From Bog-473 sp963766995 (lineage in GTDB: Bacteria > Actinomycetota > Acidimicrobiia > Acidimicrobiales > RAAP-2): a DNA stretch of 64,000 nt. The stretch spans positions 868,001 through 932,000 of the forward strand of contig CAVYCE010000001.1 of the NCBI GenBank assembly GCA_963766995.1, written 5' to 3'. Below the pieces are notes generated by a model. It did no database searches. It was not told the origin of the DNA and was given only the letters and a program-made list of their open reading frames with translations. Shown one piece after another: positions 17,201 through 25,758 of the stretch; positions within the stretch are counted from its first letter, which is position 1, and each line of letters begins with the position of its first letter. A program made the position numbers and the translations under genes.

Positions 17201-18091
17201 ATGGCTGACAAGCGCACCACTGTTGACGACATCGTTAGTGAGCTCCGATCGGGCATGACTATCGGTATCGGTGGGTGGGGTTCCCGGCGTAAACCCATGT
17301 CGTTCGTACGGGCCCTGTGCCGGTCCGACCTCACCGACCTCACCGTCGTGGCCTACGGCGGTCCCGATGTCGGATTGCTGTGCGCCACCGGGAAGGTGCG
17401 CAAGGTGGTCTGCGGCTTCGTCACCTTGGACTCCATCGCACTGGACCCGCACTGGCGCTCCGCCCGCCAGCACGGCCGGGTCGAGGTCATGGAAGTCGAC
17501 GAAGGCATGTTCTTCCAGGGCCTGCAGGCGGCGGCCTGGCGGGTGCCATTCCTGCCAACTCGGGCTGGATTGGGTTCCGACGTGCTGACCATCAACCCCG
17601 AGCTGCGGACCATTCGTTCCCCCTACGGGACCGACAGCCCGTACCTGCGCGATGCCGAGGACGCCGAGGTGGAGCTGGTCGCCATGCCCGCCCTCCACCT
17701 CGATGCCGCCGTCGTCCATACCAACACCGCCGACTGGGCCGGCAACGGGCAGATCCTCAGTCCAGATGCCTTTTTCGATCCGCTCTTTCTTGGTGCGGCC
17801 GATCGCCGCTTCGTCACCACTGAGCGCGTGGTGCCCGACGGCAAACTCACGGAGAACGGGCCGATCTCCAGCGTGGTCATCCATCGCCTCATGACCGACG
17901 GCGTGGCGGAAACCCCCGGCGGTGCACACTTCACGGCCAATCCGCCCGACTACGGGCGGGACGAGGCCTTCCAAAAGGAGTACGCCGCGGCAGCCGGTGA
18001 CGAGACCGAATGGTCCGCATTCGCCAACCGCTACCTGTTCGTGAGCGACGACGAGTATCTCGCTCACGTGAGAGAACGGACGGCTTCGTGA
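17201..18091 (+). CDS. ipdA: COCHEA-CoA hydrolase subunit IpdA
   Basis: A 296-residue class I CoA-transferase-fold alpha subunit, nearly superimposable on Mtb IpdA (Rv3551) as recalled. Shared segments include LRSGMTIGIGGWGSRRKPMSFVRAL, VAYGGPDVGLLCATGKV, a VDEGMFFQGLQAAAWRVPFLPTRAGLGS stretch with the likely catalytic acid at E101, and EAPGGAHFT-like ETPGGAHFTANPPDYGRDE. IpdAB is a hydrolase that opens the last steroid ring rather than a CoA transferase. The gene ends in a GTGA overlap with the ipdB start, typical of subunits made together. Confidence 0.93.
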   Translation: MADKRTTVDDIVSELRSGMTIGIGGWGSRRKPMSFVRALCRSDLTDLTVVAYGGPDVGLLCATGKVRKVVCGFVTLDSIALDPHWRSARQHGRVEVMEVDEGMFFQGLQAAAWRVPFLPTRAGLGSDVLTINPELRTIRSPYGTDSPYLRDAEDAEVELVAMPALHLDAAVVHTNTADWAGNGQILSPDAFFDPLFLGAADRRFVTTERVVPDGKLTENGPISSVVIHRLMTDGVAETPGGAHFTANPPDYGRDEAFQKEYAAAAGDETEWSAFANRYLFVSDDEYLAHVRERTAS

Positions 18092-19953
18092 CCGAGCGCT
18101 ACGACTACGAATCACCATGCAGCCGAGCCGAGTCCTGTGTCATCGCCTGTGCCGAAGCCTGGCGCGGCGCCGGCGAAGTGATGGCCAGCCCCTTCGGCAC
18201 CATCCCCTCGTTGGGAGCCCGGCTGGCCAAGCTGACATTCGCACCCGACCTCGTCCTCACTGACGGGGAGGCCGCGCTCATGCTGGGAGCGCCGTCGATC
18301 GCTACCAAGCCCGACAAGCTGGTTCGAGAAGCGGCCATGCCCTATCGCACCGTGTTTGACGTGGTGTGGTCGGGCCGGCGCCACATCATGATGATGGCGA
18401 GCCAGATCGACCGCTCGGGTAACCAGAACATCTCTGCCATCGGCGACCACGCCCATCCCAAGGTGCAGCTAGTGGGTGTGCGCGGCGCGCCAGGCAACTC
18501 GGTCAACCACCCCACCAGCTACTGGGTGCCGGACCACACGGTGCGCACCTTTGTCGAACACGTCGATGTCGTCAGTGGCGTGGGCTACGCCCGAGCCGCC
18601 GCGGCGGGTGCCGGTGCCACCAAGTACCACGACATCCGGCGCGTCGTCTCCAACCTGGGTGTGTTCGACTTCGAGACGCCTGAGCGGACGATGCGCCTTC
18701 GGTCCTTCCACCCCGGCGTCAACGTGGACGACATTGTGGCCGCCACCGCATTCGAACTGGTCATTCCCAGCGACGTGGCCGAGACCCGGCTGCCCTCGCC
18801 GGAGGAACTCGAGCTGGTGCGCGCGGTGCTCGACCCCGGGTCGCTGCGCGACCCGCGAAATCAAGAGCTGACGTTGCCTCATCCTGCGCTGCACACCGAG
18901 CTGTGCCAACGGCTGGGTGTGCGGTTTCCCATTGTGCAGACCGGCATGGGCTGGGTGGCCGGCCCCCGGCTGGTGGCCGCCACGGCCAACGCCGGCGGCC
19001 TGGGCATCTTGGCCTCGGCCACGATGACGTTGGAACAACTGGCCGACGCCATTGCCGAAGTGCGTTCTCGCACCACGGCGCCATTCGGGGTCAACCTGCG
19101 CACCGACGTGGCTGACGTGGCCGACCGCATTGCCCTCATGATCGAAACCGGGGCCAGGGTGGCCAGCTTCGCCCAGGCACCCAACCCGGCCCTGGTGACC
19201 AAGTGCAAAGAGGCTGGGCTCTTCGTGATGCCTACCGTCGGGGCCCGCCGTCACGCCGAGAAGGTGGCCGAGTGGGGCGTGGACGCCGTGATCGCCCAGG
19301 GTGGAGAAGGTGGCGGCCACACCGGCACCATTCCCACTTCGTTGCTCTTGCCGCAGGTCGTCGACGCGGTGGGCGACCGGGTCCTGGTCATCGGGGCGGG
19401 CGGCTACTTCAGCGGCGCCGGGCTGGTGGCTGCTCTGGCCTATGGCGCGTCCGGCATTGCCATGGGCACGCGCTTCCTCCTTTCGGCCGAGAGCCGGGTA
19501 CCCGATGCCGTCAAAGCCCAGTACGTGGGTTCGCCGGTGACAAGCACGGTGGTGACTACCAAAGTCGACGGCGCCCCCCAGCGAGTGCTGCGAACCGACC
19601 TCATCGACCACCTCGAGTCACAGAGCTGGCTGCGCTCCCTCCCCCGTGCCTTACGCAGTGCCCGTCAGTTCCGTCAGGAATCGGGAAGTTCACTCCTGGC
19701 CCTTCTGAAGGAAGGACGGGCCATGAAGGAGGGCAACGAACTGACGTGGCCCCAAGTCGTGATGGCGGCCAACGCTCCGGTAATGACGAAGGCCGCACTA
19801 GTCGATGGCCGCACGGATGTTGGGGTGCTGCCCACCGGTCAGGTGGTCGGTCTCATTGAGGCATTGCCCAGCGTGGCCGACATCATCGGCACCGTGATGG
19901 GCGAAGCAGATGCGGTCTTACAAAAGTGGGCGGCCGTATCAGGCCATTCCTGA
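18088..19953 (+). CDS. ipdB-ipdC: IpdB joined in frame to IpdC (apparent fusion)
   Basis: A 621-residue open frame. Residues 1-258 match Mtb IpdB: MASPFGTIPSLGARLAKLTFAPD, VRGAPGNSVNHPTSYWV, RVVSNLGVFDF. Residues about 263-621 match IpdC (Rv3553), a flavin enzyme of the nitronate monooxygenase family: PIVQTGMGWVAG, SATMTLEQLADAI, AQGGEGGGHTG, GASGIAMGTRFLLSAES. IpdC is a steroid ring-C acyl-CoA reductase partner in mycobacteria. There is essentially no linker. In the +1 frame at the junction the sequence reads REIKS then TGA (18869-18871), the normal IpdB ending. The fusion therefore probably reflects one extra C in the CCC at 18852-18854; ipdC would then start at TTG 18874. GTG 18088 overlaps the ipdA stop. 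Confidence 0.88.
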   Translation: MTERYDYESPCSRAESCVIACAEAWRGAGEVMASPFGTIPSLGARLAKLTFAPDLVLTDGEAALMLGAPSIATKPDKLVREAAMPYRTVFDVVWSGRRHIMMMASQIDRSGNQNISAIGDHAHPKVQLVGVRGAPGNSVNHPTSYWVPDHTVRTFVEHVDVVSGVGYARAAAAGAGATKYHDIRRVVSNLGVFDFETPERTMRLRSFHPGVNVDDIVAATAFELVIPSDVAETRLPSPEELELVRAVLDPGSLRDPRNQELTLPHPALHTELCQRLGVRFPIVQTGMGWVAGPRLVAATANAGGLGILASATMTLEQLADAIAEVRSRTTAPFGVNLRTDVADVADRIALMIETGARVASFAQAPNPALVTKCKEAGLFVMPTVGARRHAEKVAEWGVDAVIAQGGEGGGHTGTIPTSLLLPQVVDAVGDRVLVIGAGGYFSGAGLVAALAYGASGIAMGTRFLLSAESRVPDAVKAQYVGSPVTSTVVTTKVDGAPQRVLRTDLIDHLESQSWLRSLPRALRSARQFRQESGSSLLALLKEGRAMKEGNELTWPQVVMAANAPVMTKAALVDGRTDVGVLPTGQVVGLIEALPSVADIIGTVMGEADAVLQKWAAVSGHS

Positions 19954-19974
19954 CCTGAGTCAGTGACTCCCTGA

Positions 19975-20002
19975 CAACGAGCCGGTTGCACCCTGCTCGT
20001 TG
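19975..20002. terminator. Hairpin terminator after the ipd operon
   Basis: CAACGAGC and GCTCGTTG form an eight-pair stem with a 12-base loop. It lies in the 56-bp gap between the convergent ipdB/C and HTH genes. No T-run follows, which is usual in high-GC actinobacteria. Confidence 0.5.
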
Positions 20003-20009
20003 CCAATCC

Positions 20010-20459
20010 TTAGGATTCCGACGAATTTCCCTGGGCCACGCGGCGCAAAAGGTTAGACACGCGTTGGTGAGTGACGCCGAAAAGATGGGCGATGCTCGGG
20101 ATGCTCTGTCCCTCCGCCCGCAATGCGACCACCAGTGAACGGCGGAGATAGCCGCTGGCCTCAGACTGACGGCGGAGAATGGAGCTCACCAATTGCACGG
20201 TGCCAGGCTCGTCCTCGTCAGCCAGGACGGACTTCCAGTCGGCCCCGTTTTCACGGGCCAACCGCACGTCGGCGATGCGCTTGGACAGGAGTCGCTCTTG
20301 CTCAGCGTTCTCGCGCAAGACATTTTCGAGCTCTTTGAGCGCGTCGAGGACTTCGTCGCCGCTCGCCGCTCCTTTGCCCTCGTCTGGCATGAACTCCCTC
20401 ACTCCTCGAACTGGTGCATCTTCAGTGTGCAGCTTCGTCATCACATCGGTGGCCAACAT
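20010..20459 (-). CDS. Small helix-turn-helix protein
   Basis: A 149-residue protein. It has an acidic N-terminus, a central predicted helical region rich in Glu, Arg and Leu (about residues 35-75, possibly coiled coil), and a C-terminal HTH: LRAEGQSIPSIAHLFGVTHQRVSNLLRR. The HTH resembles sigma-70 region 4 or MarR-like recognition helices. GGAGGAAGC stands directly before the ATG and fixes the start. It is probably a DNA-binding regulator, but no family or target can be named. It stands alone between the ipd operon and the thiolase operon. Confidence 0.65.
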   Translation of the reverse strand: MLATDVMTKLHTEDAPVRGVREFMPDEGKGAASGDEVLDALKELENVLRENAEQERLLSKRIADVRLARENGADWKSVLADEDEPGTVQLVSSILRRQSEASGYLRRSLVVALRAEGQSIPSIAHLFGVTHQRVSNLLRRVAQGNSSES

Positions 20460-20665
20460 GCTTCCTCCGTTCGAACGCTTCCGATTATTTCTGCGATCGC
20501 TTGCCTCGCATGAACTCTCCGACGCGCTGCCCGGTCAGGTCGCATGTGACATGTCCGACCCGGAAACGGCGTCATTCATGTCAATACCCCGAACTGCCCT
20601 GATTCAATCGTCTCCCCCTCGGAACACCCTCGGGTCACCGCCTGGCAGCTTACCGATGCGGCGAT

Positions 20666-21880
20666 TCAGCGGGTGAGCAGGACGGAAGATCCATGACCAA
20701 AAAGGCCCTGATTGGCCGTAACCGCCACTCGAGCACCCTCAACCTGGTGGCCGGTGGCGGTGCCACGCAGCTGCCACACGCACTCGCACACCTGGGCGAT
20801 GGCCTGGGCCGGAATGGCCTCACCGAAACAGGAAAGCCCACCGGACGGGTTCACAGGCACCCGCCCGCCCAGCGAGGTGACTCCATCTCGCAGCAACTTT
20901 TCGGCCTCACCCTCCCCGCACAGACCGATGTCCTCGTACCAATCCAGCTCAAGAGCGGAGGACAGGTCGTAGACCTCGGCCAGGTCGAGATCCTCCGGAC
21001 CGACGCCTGCTTCGGCGTAAGCGGCCGACGTGATGGACGGGCGGAAGCCTTGGCCGGCATCCCACTCGCCGCTGAAGGCCACGGCTGAGTCAGTGGAGAA
21101 GTTCGGCATTTCGATCACCGTGTTGGGGAACGATGGAGTGACGGTGGAAACGGCGTTGATGGTGACAGCCGGCTCGGCTCCGCCCGCGTGACGACGGGCG
21201 AACTCCATGCTGGAGAGTACCAATGCGGCTCCACCATCCGAGGTGGCGCAGATCTCGAGGAGCCGTAAAGGGTCAGCCACCATGGGGGACGCCAGCACCT
21301 CGTCCACCGTTACTTCGCCGCGGTAACGCGCGTACGGATTGGCCAAACCGTGCCGCGCATTCTTGACCTTGACCTGAGCGAAGTCCTCTTCGGTGGCACC
21401 GAAGCGATCCATGCGTCGCCGGGCGTACAGCGCGAAATAGGTCGGGTTGGTGGCGCCCATGAGATGGAAGCGCAGCCAGTCGGGATCGTCCTTACGATCT
21501 CCACCACCAACCGGCGCGAAGAAACCCTTCGGGGTGGTGTCTGCGCCAACCACTAACGCCACGTCACACAAGCCGGCCAATATCTGCGCCCGAGCGTTGC
21601 CGATGGCCGCCGCGCCCGACGCGCAGGCGGCATAGACGCTCGACACTCTGGCGCCGGTCCAGCCCAAGGCTTGAGCAAACGTGGCGCCCGATACGAAGCC
21701 CGGATAGCCGTTACGAATGGTGTCGGCACCCGAAACAAACTGGATATCCCGCCACGTCAGTCCTGCGTCACTCAGTGCATCACGAGCGGCGGCCAGTCCG
21801 TACTCGACAAAGGGCCGTCCCCATTTGCCCCAGGGATGCATGCCGGCACCGAGTACCGCCACTCTCTTGTCATCGGGCAT
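20666..21880 (-). CDS. Lipid-transfer/thiolase-fold protein, Rv1627c-like
   Basis: A 404-residue thiolase-superfamily protein that closely recalls Mtb Rv1627c: VAVLGAGMHPWGKWGR, SGADTIRNGYPGF, VYAACASGAAAIGNARAQILAG, DTTPKGFFAPVGG, YDLSSALELDWYEDIGLCGEGE, VNPSGGLSCFGEAIPAQAIAQVCE and VTANQGLFGHGSSVLLTR. The nucleophile-position Cys is kept (AACASG), but the usual C-terminal GHPxGATG motif reads FGEAIPAQA. The partner OB-fold gene lies three bases upstream, in the Rv1628c-Rv1627c order. It probably processes a branched or steroid acyl-CoA; no substrate is known. Confidence 0.82.
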   Translation of the reverse strand: MPDDKRVAVLGAGMHPWGKWGRPFVEYGLAAARDALSDAGLTWRDIQFVSGADTIRNGYPGFVSGATFAQALGWTGARVSSVYAACASGAAAIGNARAQILAGLCDVALVVGADTTPKGFFAPVGGGDRKDDPDWLRFHLMGATNPTYFALYARRRMDRFGATEEDFAQVKVKNARHGLANPYARYRGEVTVDEVLASPMVADPLRLLEICATSDGGAALVLSSMEFARRHAGGAEPAVTINAVSTVTPSFPNTVIEMPNFSTDSAVAFSGEWDAGQGFRPSITSAAYAEAGVGPEDLDLAEVYDLSSALELDWYEDIGLCGEGEAEKLLRDGVTSLGGRVPVNPSGGLSCFGEAIPAQAIAQVCECVWQLRGTATGHQVEGARVAVTANQGLFGHGSSVLLTR

Positions 21881-21883
21881 CGT

Positions 21884-22327
21884 TCAGGCCTCCCCGCTCT
21901 TGACGGGCTTCCACTTCCACACCAGGTAGTCGTGGTCGTCTTCCTGGTACAACGTGTCAACCACCAGCTCCACCTCGTCGCCCACCGAGAGGTCGTCCAC
22001 GGTGACCCCGTCGACCACCTGGCCCATCACCACCAATTTCTCGGCCGTGAGTTCCACCGCGGCCAGACAGAAGGGCACGTAGGGGTCGGCCGGCACGTAA
22101 GGCGGCGGCGGCTGGTAGCGAGCGTCGGTGTAGGACCAGATGCGACCCCGGCGCGACAGATGCACCGTGTCGAACTCGTGGCCCACACAGTCGGGGTTGC
22201 GGCAGAACTGTTTCTCAGCCGGGAAGGCGAAGGTGCCGCAACTGGTACAGCGCGAGCCCAGCAAAGCCGGGCCGCCTTCGGCTTCCTCGGTGAACCAACC
22301 CTCAATCGCCGGCACGCGAGTGGTCAT
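21884..22327 (-). CDS. Zinc-ribbon DUF35 OB-fold protein, Rv1628c-like
   Basis: A 147-residue DUF35 protein with a clear four-Cys ribbon (CTSCGTFAFPAEKQFCRNPDC) and an OB-fold (GRIWSYTDARYQPPPPYVP, PFCLAAVELTAEKLVVMGQVV). It sits between the FadA-type thiolase and the Rv1627c-like protein and should form a complex with the latter. The ATG at 22325-22327 overlaps the upstream stop by one base (TGATG); the longer frame is inside the upstream gene. Confidence 0.85.
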   Translation of the reverse strand: MTTRVPAIEGWFTEEAEGGPALLGSRCTSCGTFAFPAEKQFCRNPDCVGHEFDTVHLSRRGRIWSYTDARYQPPPPYVPADPYVPFCLAAVELTAEKLVVMGQVVDGVTVDDLSVGDEVELVVDTLYQEDDHDYLVWKWKPVKSGEA

Positions 22328-23505
22328 CAGCCGAGCCGTTCCACAATGGTGGCATTGGCCTGGCCGCCCCCTTCGCACATGGTTTGCAGACCAAATCGGC
22401 CGCCGGTGCGCTCCAGCTCGCTCAGCAGGGTGGCCATCAGCCGTGCCCCCGAACATCCAGTGGGGTGGCCGATGGCGATGGCTCCACCATTGACATTGAC
22501 CTTCTCCATGTCGGGATGAAACTCACGTTCCCAGGCCAGCACCACTGAGGCGAAGGCCTCGTTGATCTCAATCACGTCGATGTCGCTCAAGGCCAACTTG
22601 GATTTGGCCAGCACTAGCTCGGTGGCCGGTATGGGGGCAGTGAGCATGATCTGCGGGTCATTGGCCGCCACGGCGAACGTGTGGAAACGGGCCCGAGGGC
22701 GCAGGCCCAACTCGTTGGCCTTTTCCTCGCTCATGATCAGCACCGCAGCCGCACCATCGGAGATTTGCGAAGACGTCCCCGCAGTCACGGTGCCAGTCTC
22801 GGAGAAGGCCGGGCGCAGCGACGCCAGTTTCTCCAGTGAGGTGTCGCGGCGAACGCCCTCGTCCACCTCCATCATTCCGCTCACATCGGCCGCGCCCGGC
22901 ACGTCAGGGTGCACCCGAGCCTCGAGGGCAATGATCTCGCGGGCGAAGCGTCCTTCGTCCGTGGCGCGAGCGGCCCGCTGGTGGGACTGCAGCGCCAGGG
23001 CGTCCATGTCCTGGCGAGTCACCTTCCAGCGCCGAGCGATCTCCTCCGCGCACTCACCTTGGTGGATGAGCTCGTAATGCTCCTTGTAAAGCGGTCCATA
23101 GGCCTCGCCCGGACCGGGCTCGGTGGTCGATCCAATGGGTACTCGGCTCATCGACTCGACGCCCGCACCGATGGCAATATCCATGGCCCCCGACATCACG
23201 GCCTGGGCCGCGAAATGAATGGCCTGCTGGGCTGATCCGCACTGACGGTCCACCGTGGTGCCCGGCACTGAGTCGGGGAATCCGGCGGCCAGGGCGGCGT
23301 TCCGCGCGATGTTCATGGCTTGCTCGCCCACGGTCATGGTGCACCCCATGATCACGTCTTCGACCAGCGCCGGGTCCAGATCGTTACGGCTGATCAGGGC
23401 CCGCAGAGGCTGAGCGGCCAGGTCAACGGCGTGCCAGCCCGATAGGCGGCCGCCCCGGCGACCCACTGGAGTGCGAACTGCATCGATAATCACGGCGTGA
23501 GGCAT
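22327..23505 (-). CDS. Acetyl-CoA C-acyltransferase (FadA-type thiolase)
   Basis: A 392-residue classical thiolase that cleaves 3-ketoacyl-CoA. The nucleophilic Cys is in VDRQCGSAQQAIHF, the NEAF motif in IEINEAFASVVLAW, and the second catalytic Cys in GHPTGCSGARLMATLL. The sequence is of the FadA5/FadA6 type used in steroid side-chain and ring degradation, but I cannot separate these by eye. It leads the fadA-DUF35-thiolase operon. The ATG at 23503-23505 is preferred over a TTG at 23526. A perfect palindrome lies just upstream, overlapping the likely promoter. Confidence 0.88.
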   Translation of the reverse strand: MPHAVIIDAVRTPVGRRGGRLSGWHAVDLAAQPLRALISRNDLDPALVEDVIMGCTMTVGEQAMNIARNAALAAGFPDSVPGTTVDRQCGSAQQAIHFAAQAVMSGAMDIAIGAGVESMSRVPIGSTTEPGPGEAYGPLYKEHYELIHQGECAEEIARRWKVTRQDMDALALQSHQRAARATDEGRFAREIIALEARVHPDVPGAADVSGMMEVDEGVRRDTSLEKLASLRPAFSETGTVTAGTSSQISDGAAAVLIMSEEKANELGLRPRARFHTFAVAANDPQIMLTAPIPATELVLAKSKLALSDIDVIEINEAFASVVLAWEREFHPDMEKVNVNGGAIAIGHPTGCSGARLMATLLSELERTGGRFGLQTMCEGGGQANATIVERLG

Positions 23506-23525
23506 AAGAAAGCCATTGTGACGCA

Positions 23526-23546
23526 AATCTGATGGGCAATCAGATT
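23526..23546. promoter_or_regulatory. Palindromic operator upstream of the thiolase operon
   Basis: AATCTGAT and ATCAGATT flank a five-base spacer, a perfect eight-base inverted repeat. It lies 20 bases before the fadA-type ATG and 51 bases before the divergent esterase start. It fits the TGAY, N5, RTCAGA pattern of the other sites. Confidence 0.62.
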
Positions 23547-23597
23547 GCCGCCATGCCGGGCACGTGTCCCCCCGATTGATCGACCAGGATAGGAAGC

Positions 23598-24533
23598 GTG
23601 CGTCGCGCCCTCATCGCCGCCAGCCTTTGCCTGGCTGCCATGACGATCCTGGCTGACTGCTCCACCGCGGCACCTGCCACCCCACCCCCCGGGACTGGGG
23701 TGGTGCCCACGCTCTCAGCCGGTGAGCAGACCACAGTGACCTATTGCAACCACGAGCGGGCCAAGATCACCGAGCCCGCCAATCTGCATGGTCCGGCCCC
23801 AGCCGCCGTCTACATACACGGGGGTTCATGGGTGTCAGGCGACTACGACACCGGGGGTTTCATCATCAACGAAGTCGGCGCCGCACTGAACCACTTCGGC
23901 TTCGTCGTCGTCAGTGTGAATTACCGGCTCGGCCCCAACGATCCATGGCCGGCCCAGATCGAAGACGTGAAGTGCGCCATCCGATACTTACGAGCCAACG
24001 ACAAGGCCCTTCACGTCAATCCCAACGAGATCGGCGCCTGGGGCCACAGCGCCGGCGGGCACTTGGTGAGCCTGCTCGGCATGGCCGGTCCGAGCGTGGG
24101 CTGGGACGTCGGCGCCTACACCAAGGAGTCGAGCAAGGTGGAGGCGGTGGTCGACCTAGCCGGCCCTACCGACCTTCCCACCATGGGACTCGTCGGGGCG
24201 AGCGGCATCGTGTCGGACTCATTCATCTCCCTGCTCGGCAATGTGTCGCCCAACCAGCTCGGCGTCGAGCTCCTCGCCGCGAGCCCCGTCACCTATGTCG
24301 GCCCGGACGATCCGCCTTTCCTCATCTTCCACTCCAACAACGACCCCATCGTCAGCTACAAGCAGTCGCAAGACCTGGCCTGGGACTTGACGGCTGCCGG
24401 TGACTCCGTGCAGTTGGTCACCGTCAATGGCGGTGGGCACCTCTTCACCCAAAAGGGAGCCATCCCCACCCCAGCCCAGATCACCGACAAGATCGTCGCC
24501 TTCTTCTTGCTGCACCTGCACGCCCGGCCCTGA
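23598..24533 (+). CDS. Secreted alpha/beta hydrolase (esterase/lipase), putative lipoprotein
   Basis: A 311-residue BD-FAE/lipase-like alpha/beta hydrolase. The N-terminus is a signal peptide ending in LADC, which could be a lipobox, although Asp before the Cys is unusual. The oxyanion motif HGGSW, the nucleophile elbow GHSAGG and the C-terminal acid and His (SNNDPIVSY, GGGHLF) are present. It probably hydrolyses short ester substrates outside the cell. The GTG start follows AGGAAGC. It diverges from the thiolase operon. Confidence 0.82.
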   Translation: MRRALIAASLCLAAMTILADCSTAAPATPPPGTGVVPTLSAGEQTTVTYCNHERAKITEPANLHGPAPAAVYIHGGSWVSGDYDTGGFIINEVGAALNHFGFVVVSVNYRLGPNDPWPAQIEDVKCAIRYLRANDKALHVNPNEIGAWGHSAGGHLVSLLGMAGPSVGWDVGAYTKESSKVEAVVDLAGPTDLPTMGLVGASGIVSDSFISLLGNVSPNQLGVELLAASPVTYVGPDDPPFLIFHSNNDPIVSYKQSQDLAWDLTAAGDSVQLVTVNGGGHLFTQKGAIPTPAQITDKIVAFFLLHLHARP

Positions 24534-24578
24534 CCAAAGGTCGACCCTGGGCTGACCGCAGCGCCACCTTGGCAATCG

Positions 24579-24597
24579 ATCTGATGGTGTGTCAGAT
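24579..24597. promoter_or_regulatory. Palindromic operator upstream of the acyl-CoA dehydrogenase pair
   Basis: ATCTGA and TCAGAT flank seven bases, ending 10 bases before the ATG at 24608. It contains the same TGAY, N5, RTCAGA core seen at 16380, 23526, 32799 and 43822. Confidence 0.58.
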
Positions 24598-24607
24598 TCG
24601 CTGCGCC

Positions 24608-25756
24608 ATGGACCTCGACTTCACAGCGGACCAAGAAGAGTTCCGACGCCTCGCCCGTACGTGGCTCGAGGCGCATGTCCCTTCCGAGCCGCTTCCCTCC
24701 CTTGACACGACCAGTGGCTTCGAAGCGCACCGCGCCTGGGAGCGCACGATGTTCGACGACCGCTGGTCCGTGGTGAGCTGGCCCACCGAATACGGCGGAC
24801 GGCAGGTCGGGATTATGGAATGGCTGATCTTCGAGGAGGAGTACTACCGAGCCAGGGCGCCCAAGCGGGTGAGCCAGAACGGCATCTTCCTCCTGGCTCC
24901 CACCATGCTCGAATACGGCAGCGACGAACAGAAGGCGCGCTACCTCCCAGCCATGGCCTCGGGTGACGAAATCTGGTGCCAGGGTTGGTCCGAACCCGAC
25001 GCCGGGAGTGACTTGGCGGGCATCCGGTCGCGCGCCGTTCGAAACGGTGCTGGTGACGGCTGGCTGCTGACAGGGCAGAAAACCTGGGCCAGCCGCGGCG
25101 CCTTTGCCGAGTGGTGCTTCGGCATCTTCCGCACCGATCCCGAGGCCGAGCGCCATCGCGGGCTCACGTATTTCCTCATCGCCATGGACACGCCCGGCAT
25201 CACGGTGCGCCCCATTCCCCAGATAGACGGGGAGACGGGATTCGCCGAGATCTTCTTCGACAACGTCGAGGTGCCCGACGATCAGGTCTTGGGCGAAGTG
25301 GGGGCCGGTTGGTCGGTGGCCATGGCCACCGCTGGCAGTGAGCGCGGCCTTTCCCTGCGCAGTCCCGCCCGTTATACGGAGGCGGCGGGCCGCCTCCTTT
25401 CCCTCTTCGACCAGCGCGGTGGACCACCTTCATCGGCCGACGCCGTGGCCCGGGCCCACATGCACGCCGAGGCCTACAAGCTCCACACGTATTGGACCGC
25501 CACCAAGGTGCGGGAGGGACACGCGGTCGGGCCTGAGGCCAGCTGCAACAAGGTGTTCTGGTCCGAGACCGACGTGGCCATCCATGAAGCGGCACTCACC
25601 CTGTTGGGCACAGAGGCCGAATTGCTCGAGTCGGGAGCTCCGGGCGAGTGGCTGGACGGGTACCTGTTTTCTCTGGCTGGGCCTATTTACGCCGGCACCA
25701 ACGAGATCCAGCGCAACGTCGTGGCCGAACGTCTCTTGGGATTGCCGAGGGGTTGA
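24608..25756 (+). CDS. Acyl-CoA dehydrogenase, large-type subunit of a heteromeric pair
   Basis: A 382-residue FAD-dependent acyl-CoA dehydrogenase. It shows WCQGWSEPDAGSDLAGI (FAD/substrate loop), an FAEIFFDNVEVP strand and the C-terminal GTNEIQRNVVAERLLGLPRG. The usual catalytic Glu before GT is Ala (YAGTNEIQ), a pattern I recall in the mycobacterial steroid FadE subunits that work as alpha2beta2 with a shorter partner. It resembles FadE30/IpdE1 in general layout. The downstream partner starts two bases after its stop. The start was placed at MDLDFTADQ. Confidence 0.87.
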   Translation: MDLDFTADQEEFRRLARTWLEAHVPSEPLPSLDTTSGFEAHRAWERTMFDDRWSVVSWPTEYGGRQVGIMEWLIFEEEYYRARAPKRVSQNGIFLLAPTMLEYGSDEQKARYLPAMASGDEIWCQGWSEPDAGSDLAGIRSRAVRNGAGDGWLLTGQKTWASRGAFAEWCFGIFRTDPEAERHRGLTYFLIAMDTPGITVRPIPQIDGETGFAEIFFDNVEVPDDQVLGEVGAGWSVAMATAGSERGLSLRSPARYTEAAGRLLSLFDQRGGPPSSADAVARAHMHAEAYKLHTYWTATKVREGHAVGPEASCNKVFWSETDVAIHEAALTLLGTEAELLESGAPGEWLDGYLFSLAGPIYAGTNEIQRNVVAERLLGLPRG

Positions 25757-25758
25757 CC

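Noticed and set aside
16301..18118. A 605-codon minus-strand open frame opposite echA20-ipdA
   Set aside because: Shadow of the high-GC plus-strand genes. The amino acid composition is Gly/His/Val-rich with no domain, and it would cover two certain genes.
19950..19965. CTGAC...GTCAG repeat over the ipdB/C stop, similar to the operator motif
   Set aside because: The spacer is four bases instead of five and it is not upstream of any gene; it is probably chance.
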